Part shown: piece after piece, positions 10,537 through 18,865 of the stretch
How positions within the stretch are numbered: the first letter of the stretch is position 1
How the letters are laid out: each line of letters opens with the position of its first letter
Assembly (NCBI GenBank): GCA_021292165.1
Contig: CM037876.1
Span: forward strand, 209,246,825-209,310,824
Length of the DNA stretch: 64,000 nucleotides
Direction of reading: 5' to 3'
From: Shinisaurus crocodilurus
Taxonomy: Eukaryota > Chordata > Lepidosauria > Squamata > Shinisauridae
The notes under the pieces: generated by a model
Databases searched by the model: none
What the model saw: only the letters and a program-made list of their open reading frames with translations
Told to the model about the DNA's origin: nothing
Made by a program: the position numbers and the translations under genes

Positions 10537-12490
10537 CTCCGTCGCCGGCCCGACCGACTTGTCTCCTCCAGTCCAACCTGCTCTCGACACCAGCAGATCG
10601 ATCACCTCGTCTCCACCACCTCAGGCACCTCTCTTCGGCTCCCGGCTTCACCAACACCTCCGGTCCTGGAGGACCATCACGACGGATCGATGGGTGTTGA
10701 GCATAATAGAACACGGCTACAGGATCGAGTTCAGAGTCCTCCCTCCTTTTCTCGGGATCAAGGCCACCCGTCCAACTCGAGTGCTCCTAGAAGAGGTATC
10801 GAACCTCCTGCAAAAAGGAGCAATACAACCGGTTCCCGCAGAAAACTTGGAGGACGGCCTGTACTCCAGGTACTTCATTGTAAAGAAAAAAGGAGGAGGA
10901 CTCAGACCGATCCTGGACCTTCGCACGGTGAATCTCTTTATCCCACCAAAGAGATTTCGTATGGTCACACTCCAATCGCTTCTCCCACTACTTCGAAGGA
11001 ACGATTGGTTTGCATCCATCGACCTCAAGGATGCGTACTTCCACATCGCCATCCACGAGGACACCCAAAAATACCTTCGGTTCCGAGTGGGAGACGACAC
11101 CTTCCAGTTCGTAGTTCTTCCATTCGGACTTTCCACCGCGCCGAGGGTATTCACGAAGTGTATGGCTGTGGTCTGTGCGAGTCTTCGGGCAAGAGGCATC
11201 ACCGTCTTCCCGTACCTGGACGATTGGTTACTAGTGGCTCAATCAAAATGGGAGCTCCAGCACGCACTGGAAGAGACCCTGTACCTCCTGGAGGACTTGG
11301 GACTCTGCCTGAACATGGAGAAATCGGTCCTTCAACCAGTAAAGGAGATACAGTACATCGGCGCGAAACTAAACGCCTTCGAAGGTCGGGCTTATCTACC
11401 AAACGACAGAGTGCGTCAAGTAAGGACACTCGCAAAAAGAATCTCGAAGCAGCCAATATGCTCCGCTCATACGATTCAACGCTTACTAGGACATATGGCC
11501 TCAACAATTGCGGTCGTACGATATGCGAGACTTCGCATGCGACCCCTCCAGACATGGTTCATCAAGGAGTTCAAACCAGAGAAAGACAAACCATCCGTCC
11601 GACTATATCTTCCTCGAGCCGTAAGAGAGTCCTTGAGGTGGTGGCAACAGGAGTCGAATCTGAACGCGGGCATACCGTTCCAGTCTCCGACACCGAACCA
11701 CATATTGACAACGGATGCATCGTTGCTGGGATGGGGGGCCCACTCAGGCGATCACGTCGTGCAAGGCACATGGACGTCGACACAAGCTTCCAAACACATC
11801 AACTGGCTAGAACTGATGGCCGTTTGGAAAGCATTACAAGCCTTAGAGCAATATCTCTCGAACTGCCACATTCAAGTCGTGACCGACAATACTACGGTGG
11901 TCGCGTACATAAACAAACAGGGAGGCACGAGATCGACGCGCCTCGCAAGACTGACCATGCAGCTCTACGAATGGGCTCTACTTCGAGGAATGTCCTTTGT
12001 AGCGATCCACATCGCAGGAAAATCCAATGTACTAGCAGACTCCTTGAGCCGTGTGTCAATGCAATCGCACGAATGGACGCTGGACAGGGAGGTGATCGAC
12101 TCGCTGTTCCAACACTGGGGTCACCCGAGAATAGACCTATTCGCCACCACCGAAAACGCCATGTGCCCCATGTTTTGCAGCAGGGCCGCCTTGGACCCGA
12201 ATTCGATCACCGATGCCTTCCTGTTGACCTGGAGCGGCGACTTCTATTACCTATTCCCCCCAATCCCACTACTTACACGTGTGATCGCCAAGATAGCTCG
12301 AGACAGAACCAATTGCATTCTAGTATGCCCGCGGTGGCCGCGTCAACCTTGGTTTGCACACCTGCTCAACCTTTCGCAGGGAGATTATCTCCCATTACCA
12401 CTACAGGACAATCTAGTAACACAACACAAAGGCAAAGTGTTTCACCCCAACCTACATTCTCTAAACCTAATGGCCTGGAGAATCAGATAG
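10328..12490 (+). CDS. DIRS reverse transcriptase-RNase H polyprotein
   Basis: The open frame is 720 codons. The RT core has ILDLRTVNLF, FASIDLKDAYFHIAIHED, VLPFGLSTAPRVFTK and the catalytic YLDD box near residue 293. RNase H follows with TTDASLLGWGAHSG near 461, VVTDNTTVVAYINKQGG and HIAGKSNVLADSLSR. The C-terminal 130 residues (DLFATTENA, DAFLLTWSG, FPPIPLL, LVCPRWPRQPW) are laid out like the adenine-methyltransferase domain found in some DIRS elements, but NPPY is replaced by FPPI, so activity is doubtful. The protein would copy element RNA into DNA. The annotated ATG lies inside gag; translation may need internal initiation or a frameshift, and the RT domain proper starts near 10700. The frame is intact in this copy. 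Confidence 0.9.
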   Translation: MSASPHLNNSGRDHGLDSHTPPRNTNQLDSIGVGIVGLKPHSLRRHNAHTLSSARGARGGGATSLDGAFDSVAGPTDLSPPVQPALDTSRSITSSPPPQAPLFGSRLHQHLRSWRTITTDRWVLSIIEHGYRIEFRVLPPFLGIKATRPTRVLLEEVSNLLQKGAIQPVPAENLEDGLYSRYFIVKKKGGGLRPILDLRTVNLFIPPKRFRMVTLQSLLPLLRRNDWFASIDLKDAYFHIAIHEDTQKYLRFRVGDDTFQFVVLPFGLSTAPRVFTKCMAVVCASLRARGITVFPYLDDWLLVAQSKWELQHALEETLYLLEDLGLCLNMEKSVLQPVKEIQYIGAKLNAFEGRAYLPNDRVRQVRTLAKRISKQPICSAHTIQRLLGHMASTIAVVRYARLRMRPLQTWFIKEFKPEKDKPSVRLYLPRAVRESLRWWQQESNLNAGIPFQSPTPNHILTTDASLLGWGAHSGDHVVQGTWTSTQASKHINWLELMAVWKALQALEQYLSNCHIQVVTDNTTVVAYINKQGGTRSTRLARLTMQLYEWALLRGMSFVAIHIAGKSNVLADSLSRVSMQSHEWTLDREVIDSLFQHWGHPRIDLFATTENAMCPMFCSRAALDPNSITDAFLLTWSGDFYYLFPPIPLLTRVIAKIARDRTNCILVCPRWPRQPWFAHLLNLSQGDYLPLPLQDNLVTQHKGKVFHPNLHSLNLMAWRIR

Positions 12491-13519
12491 CGGCAGATAC
12501 AGATCTATCGGAGGCGGTGAAGGAGGTCCTATTAGCAGCAAGGAAACCTTCCACAAGGCTCTCCTACGCCAGGAAATGGGCAGCTTTTCTTGATTTCGTC
12601 TCACCTTTAGGCAAAGACCCAATGACTTGCTCGATCTCGACCATTCTCGATTTCCTCCACTCGCTAATGACCCGCGGCCTGAAATTCTCGTCAATCAAAG
12701 TCTATCTGGCAGCTCTGACAGCACACAGAACTGCCTCAACGGGGACGTCCTTGTCCGTGCACCCACTAGTGAAGCAATTTTTAAAGGGGCTAAAAAACCT
12801 TCGACCCCCAGTCCGCAACATAGTCCCGGGTTGGGATTTACCCTTGGTCCTGAAGGCTCTAACAAAGCCACCATTCGAGCCCATGGCAAAAGCGGACCTG
12901 CGGCTGGTATCATTCAAAACGCTATTCTTGATAGCAATTACTTCGGCAAGAAGAGTGAGTGAGCTGCACGCTCTCCGAGTGGACCCACCTTACACAACCT
13001 TCCATAAAGACAAGGTCGTATTGAGACATGATATAACTTTCTTGCCGAAGATGGTGTCTGAGTTTCACCTAGGACAGGACATCGTTCTCCCAACGTTCTT
13101 CCCGTCCCCATCGTCAACGATCGAGAGATCGATGCACAGCCTCGACGTCCGACGGGCCCTACTATTCTACAAAGCCCGTACGGAATCGATAAGGAAGACC
13201 AATCAACTTTTTGTGTGCTACGGCCCCCTAAATCGGGCCATCCTGTATCCAAGCAAAGGCTATCCTCTTGGATAGTGGACACTATTGAACTTGCCTACCA
13301 AGTTAGCTGGACGTTCTCTGCCAGGGTCAGTGATAGCCCATTCAACCAGGGCTCTATCAACCTCGACAGCTTTCGGAAGAGGCATTCCTTTACTGAGACT
13401 TATGTAGGGCGGCGACCTGGTCTACCCCCTCTACTTTCATCCAACATTACCGCCTCGACGTTCGAGCCAGGGAGCAGAACGCATTCGGTAGAGCGGTCCT
13501 GTCTTCGATCACCATCTGA
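12481..13519 (+). pseudogene. DIRS tyrosine recombinase, frameshifted (copy 1)
   Basis: The product is a phage-integrase-type recombinase that would insert a circular DIRS DNA without target duplication. The N-terminal SAM-like domain includes ARKPSTRLSYARKWAAFLDF. The catalytic domain has the first arginine in ITSARRVSELHAL (about 12930-12965). The H-x-x-R box AHSTR is at 13336-13350, and the presumed nucleophile tyrosine is in IQHY (codon 13448-13450). These three motifs lie in different phases: I infer frameshifts near 13226 (a C run), near 13300-13310 and near 13410. No ATG lies at the start of the domain; the frame is open upstream across the whole RT region. The stop is at 13517-13519, about 45 bp before the internal complementary region. 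Confidence 0.85.
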
Positions 13520-13563
13520 CTACCGACACCGACCCACCTCCGGTAAGTCAGCTTGCTAATCTA

Positions 13564-13658
13564 CCCATATGTGTGTGATGCACAGAGACCACGAAGAAGA
13601 AGGACAGGTTGCTTACCTGTAACTGTAGTTCTTCGAGTGGTCATCTGTGCATTCACAC
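13564..13658. repeat. DIRS internal complementary region (ICR)
   Basis: The left half (13564-13601) is the inverse complement of the element's left end, including CCACGAAGAAGAA. The right half (13600-13658) is the inverse complement of the right end, including GGACAGGTTGCTTACCTG. The two halves abut exactly as the two ends would in a circle. Confidence 0.92.
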
Positions 13659-13852
13659 AACCCGCCCTCCTTCCCCGCTCGGTGTCTTCATCGAGTTCGA
13701 TGGATACCAAAGAGGAAGATGGTTGGGAAGCCGTTTTTTTCTGGCTATTACACTCGGTATCGAAGTGTATACCGGGTTCATATCTCTTATTAGAGTTTCA
13801 GGACGTTTACAATGTCATCCTCGGTCCCGACGGTCGCAATAGGCGGTCTCAG

Positions 13853-14037
13853 GGAACTGAGGAGATGGGCGGGAGCCGCGCTAAGGGACACGCGCAGGGG
13901 GAGGGGCTCCCGCCCAATTCACCTCAGCTATAGAAAATTCCCGAACGATCTCAGCGCAGGCGCAGAGAACCCATATGTGTGTGAATGCACAGATGACCAC
14001 TCGAAGAACTACAGTTACAGGTAAGCAACCTGTCCTT
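13853..14037 (-). repeat. DIRS right inverted terminal repeat with extra terminal extension
   Basis: The repeat is complementary to 7096-7248 but continues about 28 bp beyond the left repeat's outer end (CAGTTACAGGTAAGCAACCT and a few more bases). Unequal ends of this kind are typical of DIRS elements. Confidence 0.88.
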
Positions 14038-14281
14038 CCCTCTGCCTGCTCCTGCCGCCTTCACTCCTCCTCCTTGCCCACAGGGCCCTTGATGTCAGTT
14101 AGCCCTGGGGGGGGGGGCAGTCCAACTGGAGCAGGCCCTGATGTTCCCTCTGCCTGCTCCTGCCGCCTTCACTCCTCCTTCTTGCCCACAGGGCCCTTGA
14201 TGTCAGTTAGCCCTGGGGGGGGGGGCAGTCCAACTGGAGCAGGCCCTGATGTTCCCTCTGCCTGGTCCTGCCGCCTTCAGA
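14036..14281. repeat. Minisatellite, right part
   Basis: The 105-108 bp unit resumes directly at the DIRS end with TTCCCTCTGCC. GCAGTCCAACTGGAGCAG occurs at 14117 and 14225 (period 108). Confidence 0.9.
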
Positions 14282-14829
14282 TGCTAAATGCTGAACCATC
14301 GCAAAATAAGTACAGTACTTCCACTATTGGCTAGAATTGGGATTACTATTTATACCAAAGAGGGGAAAATACACATTGTCAGTCATCTTCATAATCTCAA
14401 CTGTTCCAGTTCTTAGCAGACCGCTACAGCAAACAGGACCTACCGTATTTCCCAGTAAGATTAAAGAATCTAGAAACTGTGCCAAATGTTTTCCCTTTCT
14501 CAAGGAAGAAGGAAATAGCACTTAGCAAAAAACATATCACATATACCTGTTGCTAAGAAATCTACAATTTGTTTCTGAAAATGGTGCTTAATTTAGAATG
14601 CTCAGACACTGTATTAATGCTGTAGTTGTGGCAAAATAAGATATTTTTGGCCATAGATTATTACTGCCATTCTGTCATCAGTTTACCTTGAGGTATATAT
14701 CCTGGAAAATATATGTGACTCCTTTTTGGTTTTCATTAAGGCCTGATTCCATATGTCTGGTCAACAGTGTGGTTGTTTTTCATGTGAACTGTACCAGTAT
14801 GAAGCCTACTCCCTTCTTAGGATGCTTCT
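14282..14829. other. No gene seen
   Basis: AT-rich DNA without recognisable repeats or coding segments. Confidence 0.5.
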
Positions 14830-14929
14830 GTCAAGCACAGAGATAAAGGCAACCTTCTCTCTAGACAACATTGCAGAGCTCTGGGATATCCAAGTATGAC
14901 TTCACTGAACAGGATTGTCATTGTATCCG
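14830..14929 (+). repeat. Left half of split repeat (matches 1-90)
   Basis: The half-copy matches the window start from GTCAAGCACAGAG to GATTGTCATTGTA, apart from a 10-bp TATGACTTCA segment present only here. It stops at the hAT-like terminus at 14930. Confidence 0.85.
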
Positions 14930-15089
14930 CAGGGGTCGGCAACCCGCGGCTCCGGAGCCGCATGCGGCTCTTTCAAACCTTTGCCGCGGCTCCGCTCCGG
15001 CAGCAGGGACACGAGCAGGCAGGCAGCGGAAGAGAGGAGAGCAGGACAAGGCTGCCTGCTCCGCAAAAAACTTTGCCGCCGCCTCACAT

Positions 15090-15277
15090 ATGGCCTGATT
15101 CTGTTGGCGGGGGCAGCCCGATTTCGCTCTTCTGAGTGGCGCGGAGCGTTCTCCGCGCCGCTCTAGCTGCCGCCGCCGCTGGAGTCAATGCCGGAGCCGC
15201 TGAAGCCGCCGCCGCCGCCGCCGCTGCGTCACATCCAGCTGCTTCGGCGAGAGCGAGAGAGGAGCGCGTGAGAGAAG
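15090..15277 (+). promoter_or_regulatory. EIF2B5: GC-rich promoter/5' UTR of the EIF2B5 fragment
   Basis: The stretch is rich in CpG and GCCGCC triplets and has no TATA box near the start codon, as expected of a housekeeping CpG-island promoter. It runs directly into the ATG at 15278 (AAGATGGCGG, a strong Kozak-like context). No start site can be placed by sequence alone. Confidence 0.5.
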
Positions 15278-15433
15278 ATGGCGGCCCGCAGCGCCTCTGC
15301 GAAGTGTGGAGCCGGGTCCGGGGGCTCTCGGGGGTCCGAGCCCCAAGAGGAGCCGCCTCCACCGCTCCAGGCCGTGCTGGTCGCCGACAGCTTCAACCGC
15401 CGCTTCTTCCCCATTTCCAAGGACCGGCCCCGG
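15278..15433 (+). CDS. EIF2B5: EIF2B5 first coding exon (eIF2B epsilon subunit), isolated fragment
   Basis: The 52-codon segment starts [13 protein letters not shown] and ends ISKDRPR. It contains the block [20 protein letters not shown], which I recognise as the conserved N-terminus of eIF2B epsilon, the catalytic subunit of the guanine-nucleotide exchange factor for eIF2 in translation initiation. A consensus splice donor, CGG|GTGAGC, follows at 15434 in phase 0, so this is genomic exon 1 and not a retrocopy. The next exon, which should continue into the nucleotidyltransferase-like domain, was not seen downstream. The exon lies between hAT-like termini at 14930 and 18655. It is therefore either a captured gene fragment or, less likely, the true 5' end of the gene with a very long first intron. 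Confidence 0.82.
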
Positions 15434-15691
15434 GTGAGCGACGGGCAGGTGGCGGAGGGGGATGCGGGCAGCTGCCGCCGAAGGCCTCGGCCTCCTCCCT
15501 TCAGTTCTCCGCCGGGGAGGCGCTTTCGGTCTTCGGCGAGCTGTAGCGCTTCTGCAGAAATCGCACCCCGCAGATCAAGCAGGGGCCAGTTCTGGGCAGC
15601 ATTTGAATTGAAATCCACTCCTTCCTTGCCAGCCACCTCTTCGTGCCTTGCCTCCAGTTAGGCTTGCCAGGATATTCTACATGTTTAGACA

Positions 15692-15785
15692 TGAAAAAAA
15701 TCCTACAACTCCCAGCATGATAGCTGGGGCATCCCGGGAGATGTAGGACTTTTTCCCTGTCTTAACATGCATTGCACCCTAAAAG
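15692..15785. repeat. Short palindromic MITE-like repeat
   Basis: ATCCTACAACTCCCAGCATG is mirrored by GGGAGATGTAGGACTTTTT. Relatives with GGGAGTTGTAGGACTT occur near 38490 and 50965. Confidence 0.5.
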
Positions 15786-15817
15786 GAGCAACTGGCAAAA
15801 TTGATTCATCATTACAT

Positions 15818-15915
15818 TTCTATCCCACCATCCCCTCCCTCCTCCTTGCAAGGAGCCCAGGGCGGCTTATATGGCCCTCCTCTTCTTTGTTTTATCCTTG
15901 CAACAACCCTGTGTT
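15818..15915 (-). mobile_element. SINE 3' fragment
   Basis: Minus-strand version of the body and tail: CAAGGAGCCCAGGGCGGCTT and CAACAACCCTGTG. It is diverged from the other copies. Confidence 0.6.
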
Positions 15916-16304
15916 TGTCAATATAACCCCAAGAGTCTCTGGTGCAGGACTAATTTTGTGATGTGTGTTAAGGCTGAAGCGCTTGGGACTCTTCATTTAG
16001 AAAAAAAGAGGCAACTGGGCAGTGGGGCAGGGTGGGGATATGGCAGAGGTTTCTAAAGTTAATGTAAGATGTGGAGAAAGTAGATAATTTTTTTTCTCCC
16101 TCATAATACTAAAATGTGGGATCATCCAAAGAAATGGATTGGTGGTAGAAAGTGCCTCTTCATACAATTCAGAATTCATAGAATTAACTGCCAGAAGATG
16201 TGATAGCCGCTAGGTTGGATAGCTTTAAATAGGCATTAGATAGCTTCATAGAGGAGGGGTGTCTATTGATGACTATCACTCATGATGGCTACATGGAGCA
16301 TCCA

Positions 16305-16472
16305 GGTTTATTTATTATTACCATCATATCATGCCTTTTTTACTTCTTGCAAGGAACCCAAGGCGACTTACATACTCCTCCTCCTCCTCCTCCTCCTCCT
16401 CCTCCTCCTCCTCCTCCATCTCCATTTTATCCTCACAACAACCCTGTGAGGTAGGTTAGGCTGAGAGTCAGG
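16305..16472 (-). mobile_element. SINE fragment with internal (CTC)n expansion
   Basis: The SINE body (GCAAGGAACCCAAGGCGACT to CAACCCTGTGAGGTAGG) is present on the minus strand. The short GAG run seen in other copies is expanded here to roughly 40 bp of (CTC)n at 16376-16415. Confidence 0.75.
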
Positions 16473-16685
16473 GACTCTTTTATAATGTATTTCAGTTTAC
16501 CCCACACAAAGCACTCACACACACAGAGCAGCCAGACAAAAGCAAAACGCGCTTATAATTTGTAGGTAGCCTTTTATAATGTATTTCAATTTTAGACAGC
16601 AAAAAAGGTAGTACATTCTTATTTTTTAAACCCACTTTTGCCATCGAAATAAAATTCCATCTTCCATTTAATCATTTATTATTTA

Positions 16686-17036
16686 TTTATTGCATTTATA
16701 CCCCACTCTTCAGCCAGAAAAGGCTCTCAGAGCGGCTTACACAGATTAATAATAAGACATTCCCTGCCCTCAGGCTCACAATCTAAAAGACATGACACAA
16801 AAGGAAAAGGGATTGGGAGGGAGGAGGAAGAATGCCAAACTCAGGCACCAATATAATGTTTGGCATTCTTCCTCCTCCCCCCCAATCCCTTTTCCTTTTG
16901 TGTCACGTCTTTTAGATTGTGAGCCTGAGGGTAGGGAATGTCTTATTATTACCGGTAATCTGTGTAAACCGCTCTGAGAGCCTTTTCTGGCTGAAGAGCG
17001 GGGTATAAATGGAATAAATAAATAAATAAATAAATA
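16686..17036. repeat. Inverted repeat with ~155-bp arms
   Basis: Bases 16686-16839 pair with 16861-17018 as a near-perfect inverted repeat around a loop of about 20 bp. Each arm is a LINE/SINE tail (GGCTCTCAGAGCGGCTTACA; TTTTAGATTGTGAGCCTGAG). The block lies between 43-bp direct repeats at 16631-16674 and 17044-17086. Confidence 0.8.
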
Positions 17037-17295
17037 ATTTCTACCCCCTTTTGCCATCAAAATAACATTCCATCCTCCATTAATCACTTGTTAACATTAT
17101 AATTAATTTATAATAACTTTCCATTTAAGAAAAAAAAAATCACCCCTCCCATCCCCGCAGTGATATTGTAATTTGTGTTTTATTCTTCTTTATAACCTGT
17201 TTTGGATTGTTTTTAAGAAATGCAGGGTTAAAAAAGCAGTTAATAAATAAATAAATTTATGGAGATATTATTTTGTTCTATTGCTATTAGTTTTC

Positions 17296-18491
17296 CAATA
17301 ATTTGTGGACTGTGGGAATGCTGTGGACATTATATATCTGGACTTCAGCAAAGCTTTCGACAAAGTGCCTCATGATATCCTGATTAGTAAGCTAGCTAAG
17401 AGTGGGCTAGATGGAACAACTATCAGGTGGATCCACAATTGGCTAAAGAATCGGACTCAAAGAGTGCTTATCAATGGTTCCTTCTCAAACTGGGGAGAGG
17501 TAACGAGCGGGGTACCACAGGGCTCGGTCCTGGGCCCGGTGCTCTTCAACATTTTTATTAATGACTTGGATGAGGAGGTACAGGGAATGCTTATCAAATT
17601 TGCAGATGACACAAAGTTGGGTGGAACAGCTAATACTCTGGAAGACAGAAACAAAATTCAAAGTGACCTCGATAGGCTGGAGCGCTGGGCCGAAAACAAC
17701 AGAATGAAATTTAATAGGGATAAATGCCAAGTGCTGCACCTAGGGAGAGGAAACCAAATGCAGAGTTACAGAATGGGGGACACTTGGCTCAACAATACTA
17801 CAAGTGAGAAGGATCTTGGAATTGTGGTAGATCACAAGCTGAATATGAGCCAGCAATGCGATGTGGCTGCAAAGAAGGCAAATGCTATTTTGGGCTGTAT
17901 TAATAGAAGTATAGCTTCCAAATCGCGGGAAGTGATAATTCCCCTTTACTCGGCACTGGTTAGGCCTCATCTTGAGTACTGCGTCCAGTTCTGGGCACCT
18001 CACTTTAAGAAGGACATAGACAAACTGGAGAGGGTTCAGAGGAGGGCAACAAGGATGATAAAGGGACTGGAAACAAGGCCCTATGAGGAGAGACTGAAAG
18101 AACTGGGCATGTTTAGCCTTCAGAAGAGGAGACTGAGGGGAGATATGATCGCACTCTTCCAGTATTTGAAGGGATGTCACACAGAGGAGGGCAAAGATCT
18201 CTTCTCGTTCATCCCAGTTTGCAGGACACGGAATAATGGGCTCAAGTTACAGGAACCTAGATTCCACCTAAACATCAGGAAAAATTTCCTGACTGTCAGA
18301 GCAATAAGACAATGGAATCAACTACCTAGGGAGGTGGTGGGCTCTCCCAGTCTGGAGGCATTCAAGGTGCAGCTGGACAGACATCTGTCAGAGATGCTTT
18401 GACCTGGATTCCTGCATTGAGCAGGGGGTTGGACTCGATGGCCTTGTAGGCCCCTTCCAACTCTACTTTTCTATGATTCTATGATTCTATG
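17296..18491 (+). mobile_element. CR1 LINE, 5'-truncated
   Basis: The 3' terminus carries GACTCGATGGCCTTGTAGG and ends in tandem ATTCTATG units, the diagnostic CR1 end. The 5' end is truncated within the RT domain. It is nested in the hAT-bounded composite. Confidence 0.92.
17305..18402 (+). CDS. CR1 reverse transcriptase, C-terminal 365 residues, frame open
   Basis: The frame includes YLDFSKAFDKVPHDIL, SGVPQGSVLGPVLFNIFIND, the catalytic FADDTKL box, and the thumb with YSALVRPHLEYCVQFW and QRRATRMIKGLE. It ends with RQWNQLPREVVGSPSLEAFK. These are CR1-clade RT motifs. Endonuclease, ORF1 and the RT fingers are missing, so the protein cannot retrotranspose. The start ATG is simply the first in the truncated frame. 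The absence of stops across 365 codons indicates a young copy. Confidence 0.9.
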   Translation: MDCGNAVDIIYLDFSKAFDKVPHDILISKLAKSGLDGTTIRWIHNWLKNRTQRVLINGSFSNWGEVTSGVPQGSVLGPVLFNIFINDLDEEVQGMLIKFADDTKLGGTANTLEDRNKIQSDLDRLERWAENNRMKFNRDKCQVLHLGRGNQMQSYRMGDTWLNNTTSEKDLGIVVDHKLNMSQQCDVAAKKANAILGCINRSIASKSREVIIPLYSALVRPHLEYCVQFWAPHFKKDIDKLERVQRRATRMIKGLETRPYEERLKELGMFSLQKRRLRGDMIALFQYLKGCHTEEGKDLFSFIPVCRTRNNGLKLQEPRFHLNIRKNFLTVRAIRQWNQLPREVVGSPSLEAFKVQLDRHLSEML

Positions 18492-18655
18492 TACATGAAT
18501 ACACGATCCTGTATATATAGCATTAAGGTAAGAAACAATATATGCAGTGTTATATTTGTTTTAAATGTCACAATGGTTTTGCGGCTCCCAGTTTTTTTTT
18601 TTCTTCGGAAACGGGTCCAAGTGGCTCTTTTTGTCTTAAAGGTTGCAGACCCCTG

Positions 18656-18806
18656 GATGGGGACTGCAGAATACAGTAGAGGTGGGGAACACACATTCCA
18701 TCCCACCAGGGCTGCATTCCCTCTGGAAAAATCTGTCAGGAATCTCATACCACCAGTGAGCAGGGCTGGAGCTGCTGCCGCCACACACACTTTCTTTCTT
18801 ATATTC
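18656..18806 (+). repeat. Right half of split repeat (matches 93-240)
   Basis: Begins GATGGGGACTGCAGAATACA directly after the hAT right end and follows the window-start copy to CACACACTTTCTTTC. Confidence 0.88.
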
Positions 18807-18816
18807 TCTCTCTGTC

Positions 18817-18845
18817 TCATACACACACACACACACACACACACC
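18817..18845. repeat. (CA)n microsatellite
   Basis: About 13 CA units after CTCTGTCTCAT. Confidence 0.9.
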
Positions 18846-18865
18846 ATTTATCAATTTCACACACT

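Larger units (their letters stand above)
7096..14037 (+). mobile_element. DIRS-type tyrosine-recombinase retrotransposon, complete copy 1
   Basis: The element has inverted termini (7096-7248 and 13853-14037) and three coding regions in the order Gag, RT/RNase H, tyrosine recombinase. An internal complementary region (13564-13658) is the inverse complement of the two element ends joined together. There is no target-site duplication: the interrupted minisatellite reads GATGTT before and CCCTCTGCC after, which join to the uninterrupted unit. This is the architecture expected for DIRS elements that replicate through a circular intermediate. A 915-bp hAT lies in the 5' leader. Gag and recombinase are broken, so this copy is not autonomous. 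Confidence 0.93.
14930..18655. mobile_element. Composite hAT-bounded insertion carrying an EIF2B5 exon and nested repeats
   Basis: The left end is CAGGGGTCGGCAACC and the right end GGTTGCAGACCCCTG, which are inverted hAT-type termini. The sequence flanking both ends is contiguous at 1-249, so the whole 3726-bp block behaves as one insertion. The interior holds a GC-rich 5' region and first exon of EIF2B5, intron-like sequence, SINE fragments, a 350-bp inverted repeat and a CR1 copy. The last 165 bp (TTGCGGCTCCCAG onwards) belong to the hAT right end. A clean 8-bp target duplication is not visible (TGTATCCG versus GATGGGGA), which is the main weakness of the single-insertion reading. Confidence 0.65.
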
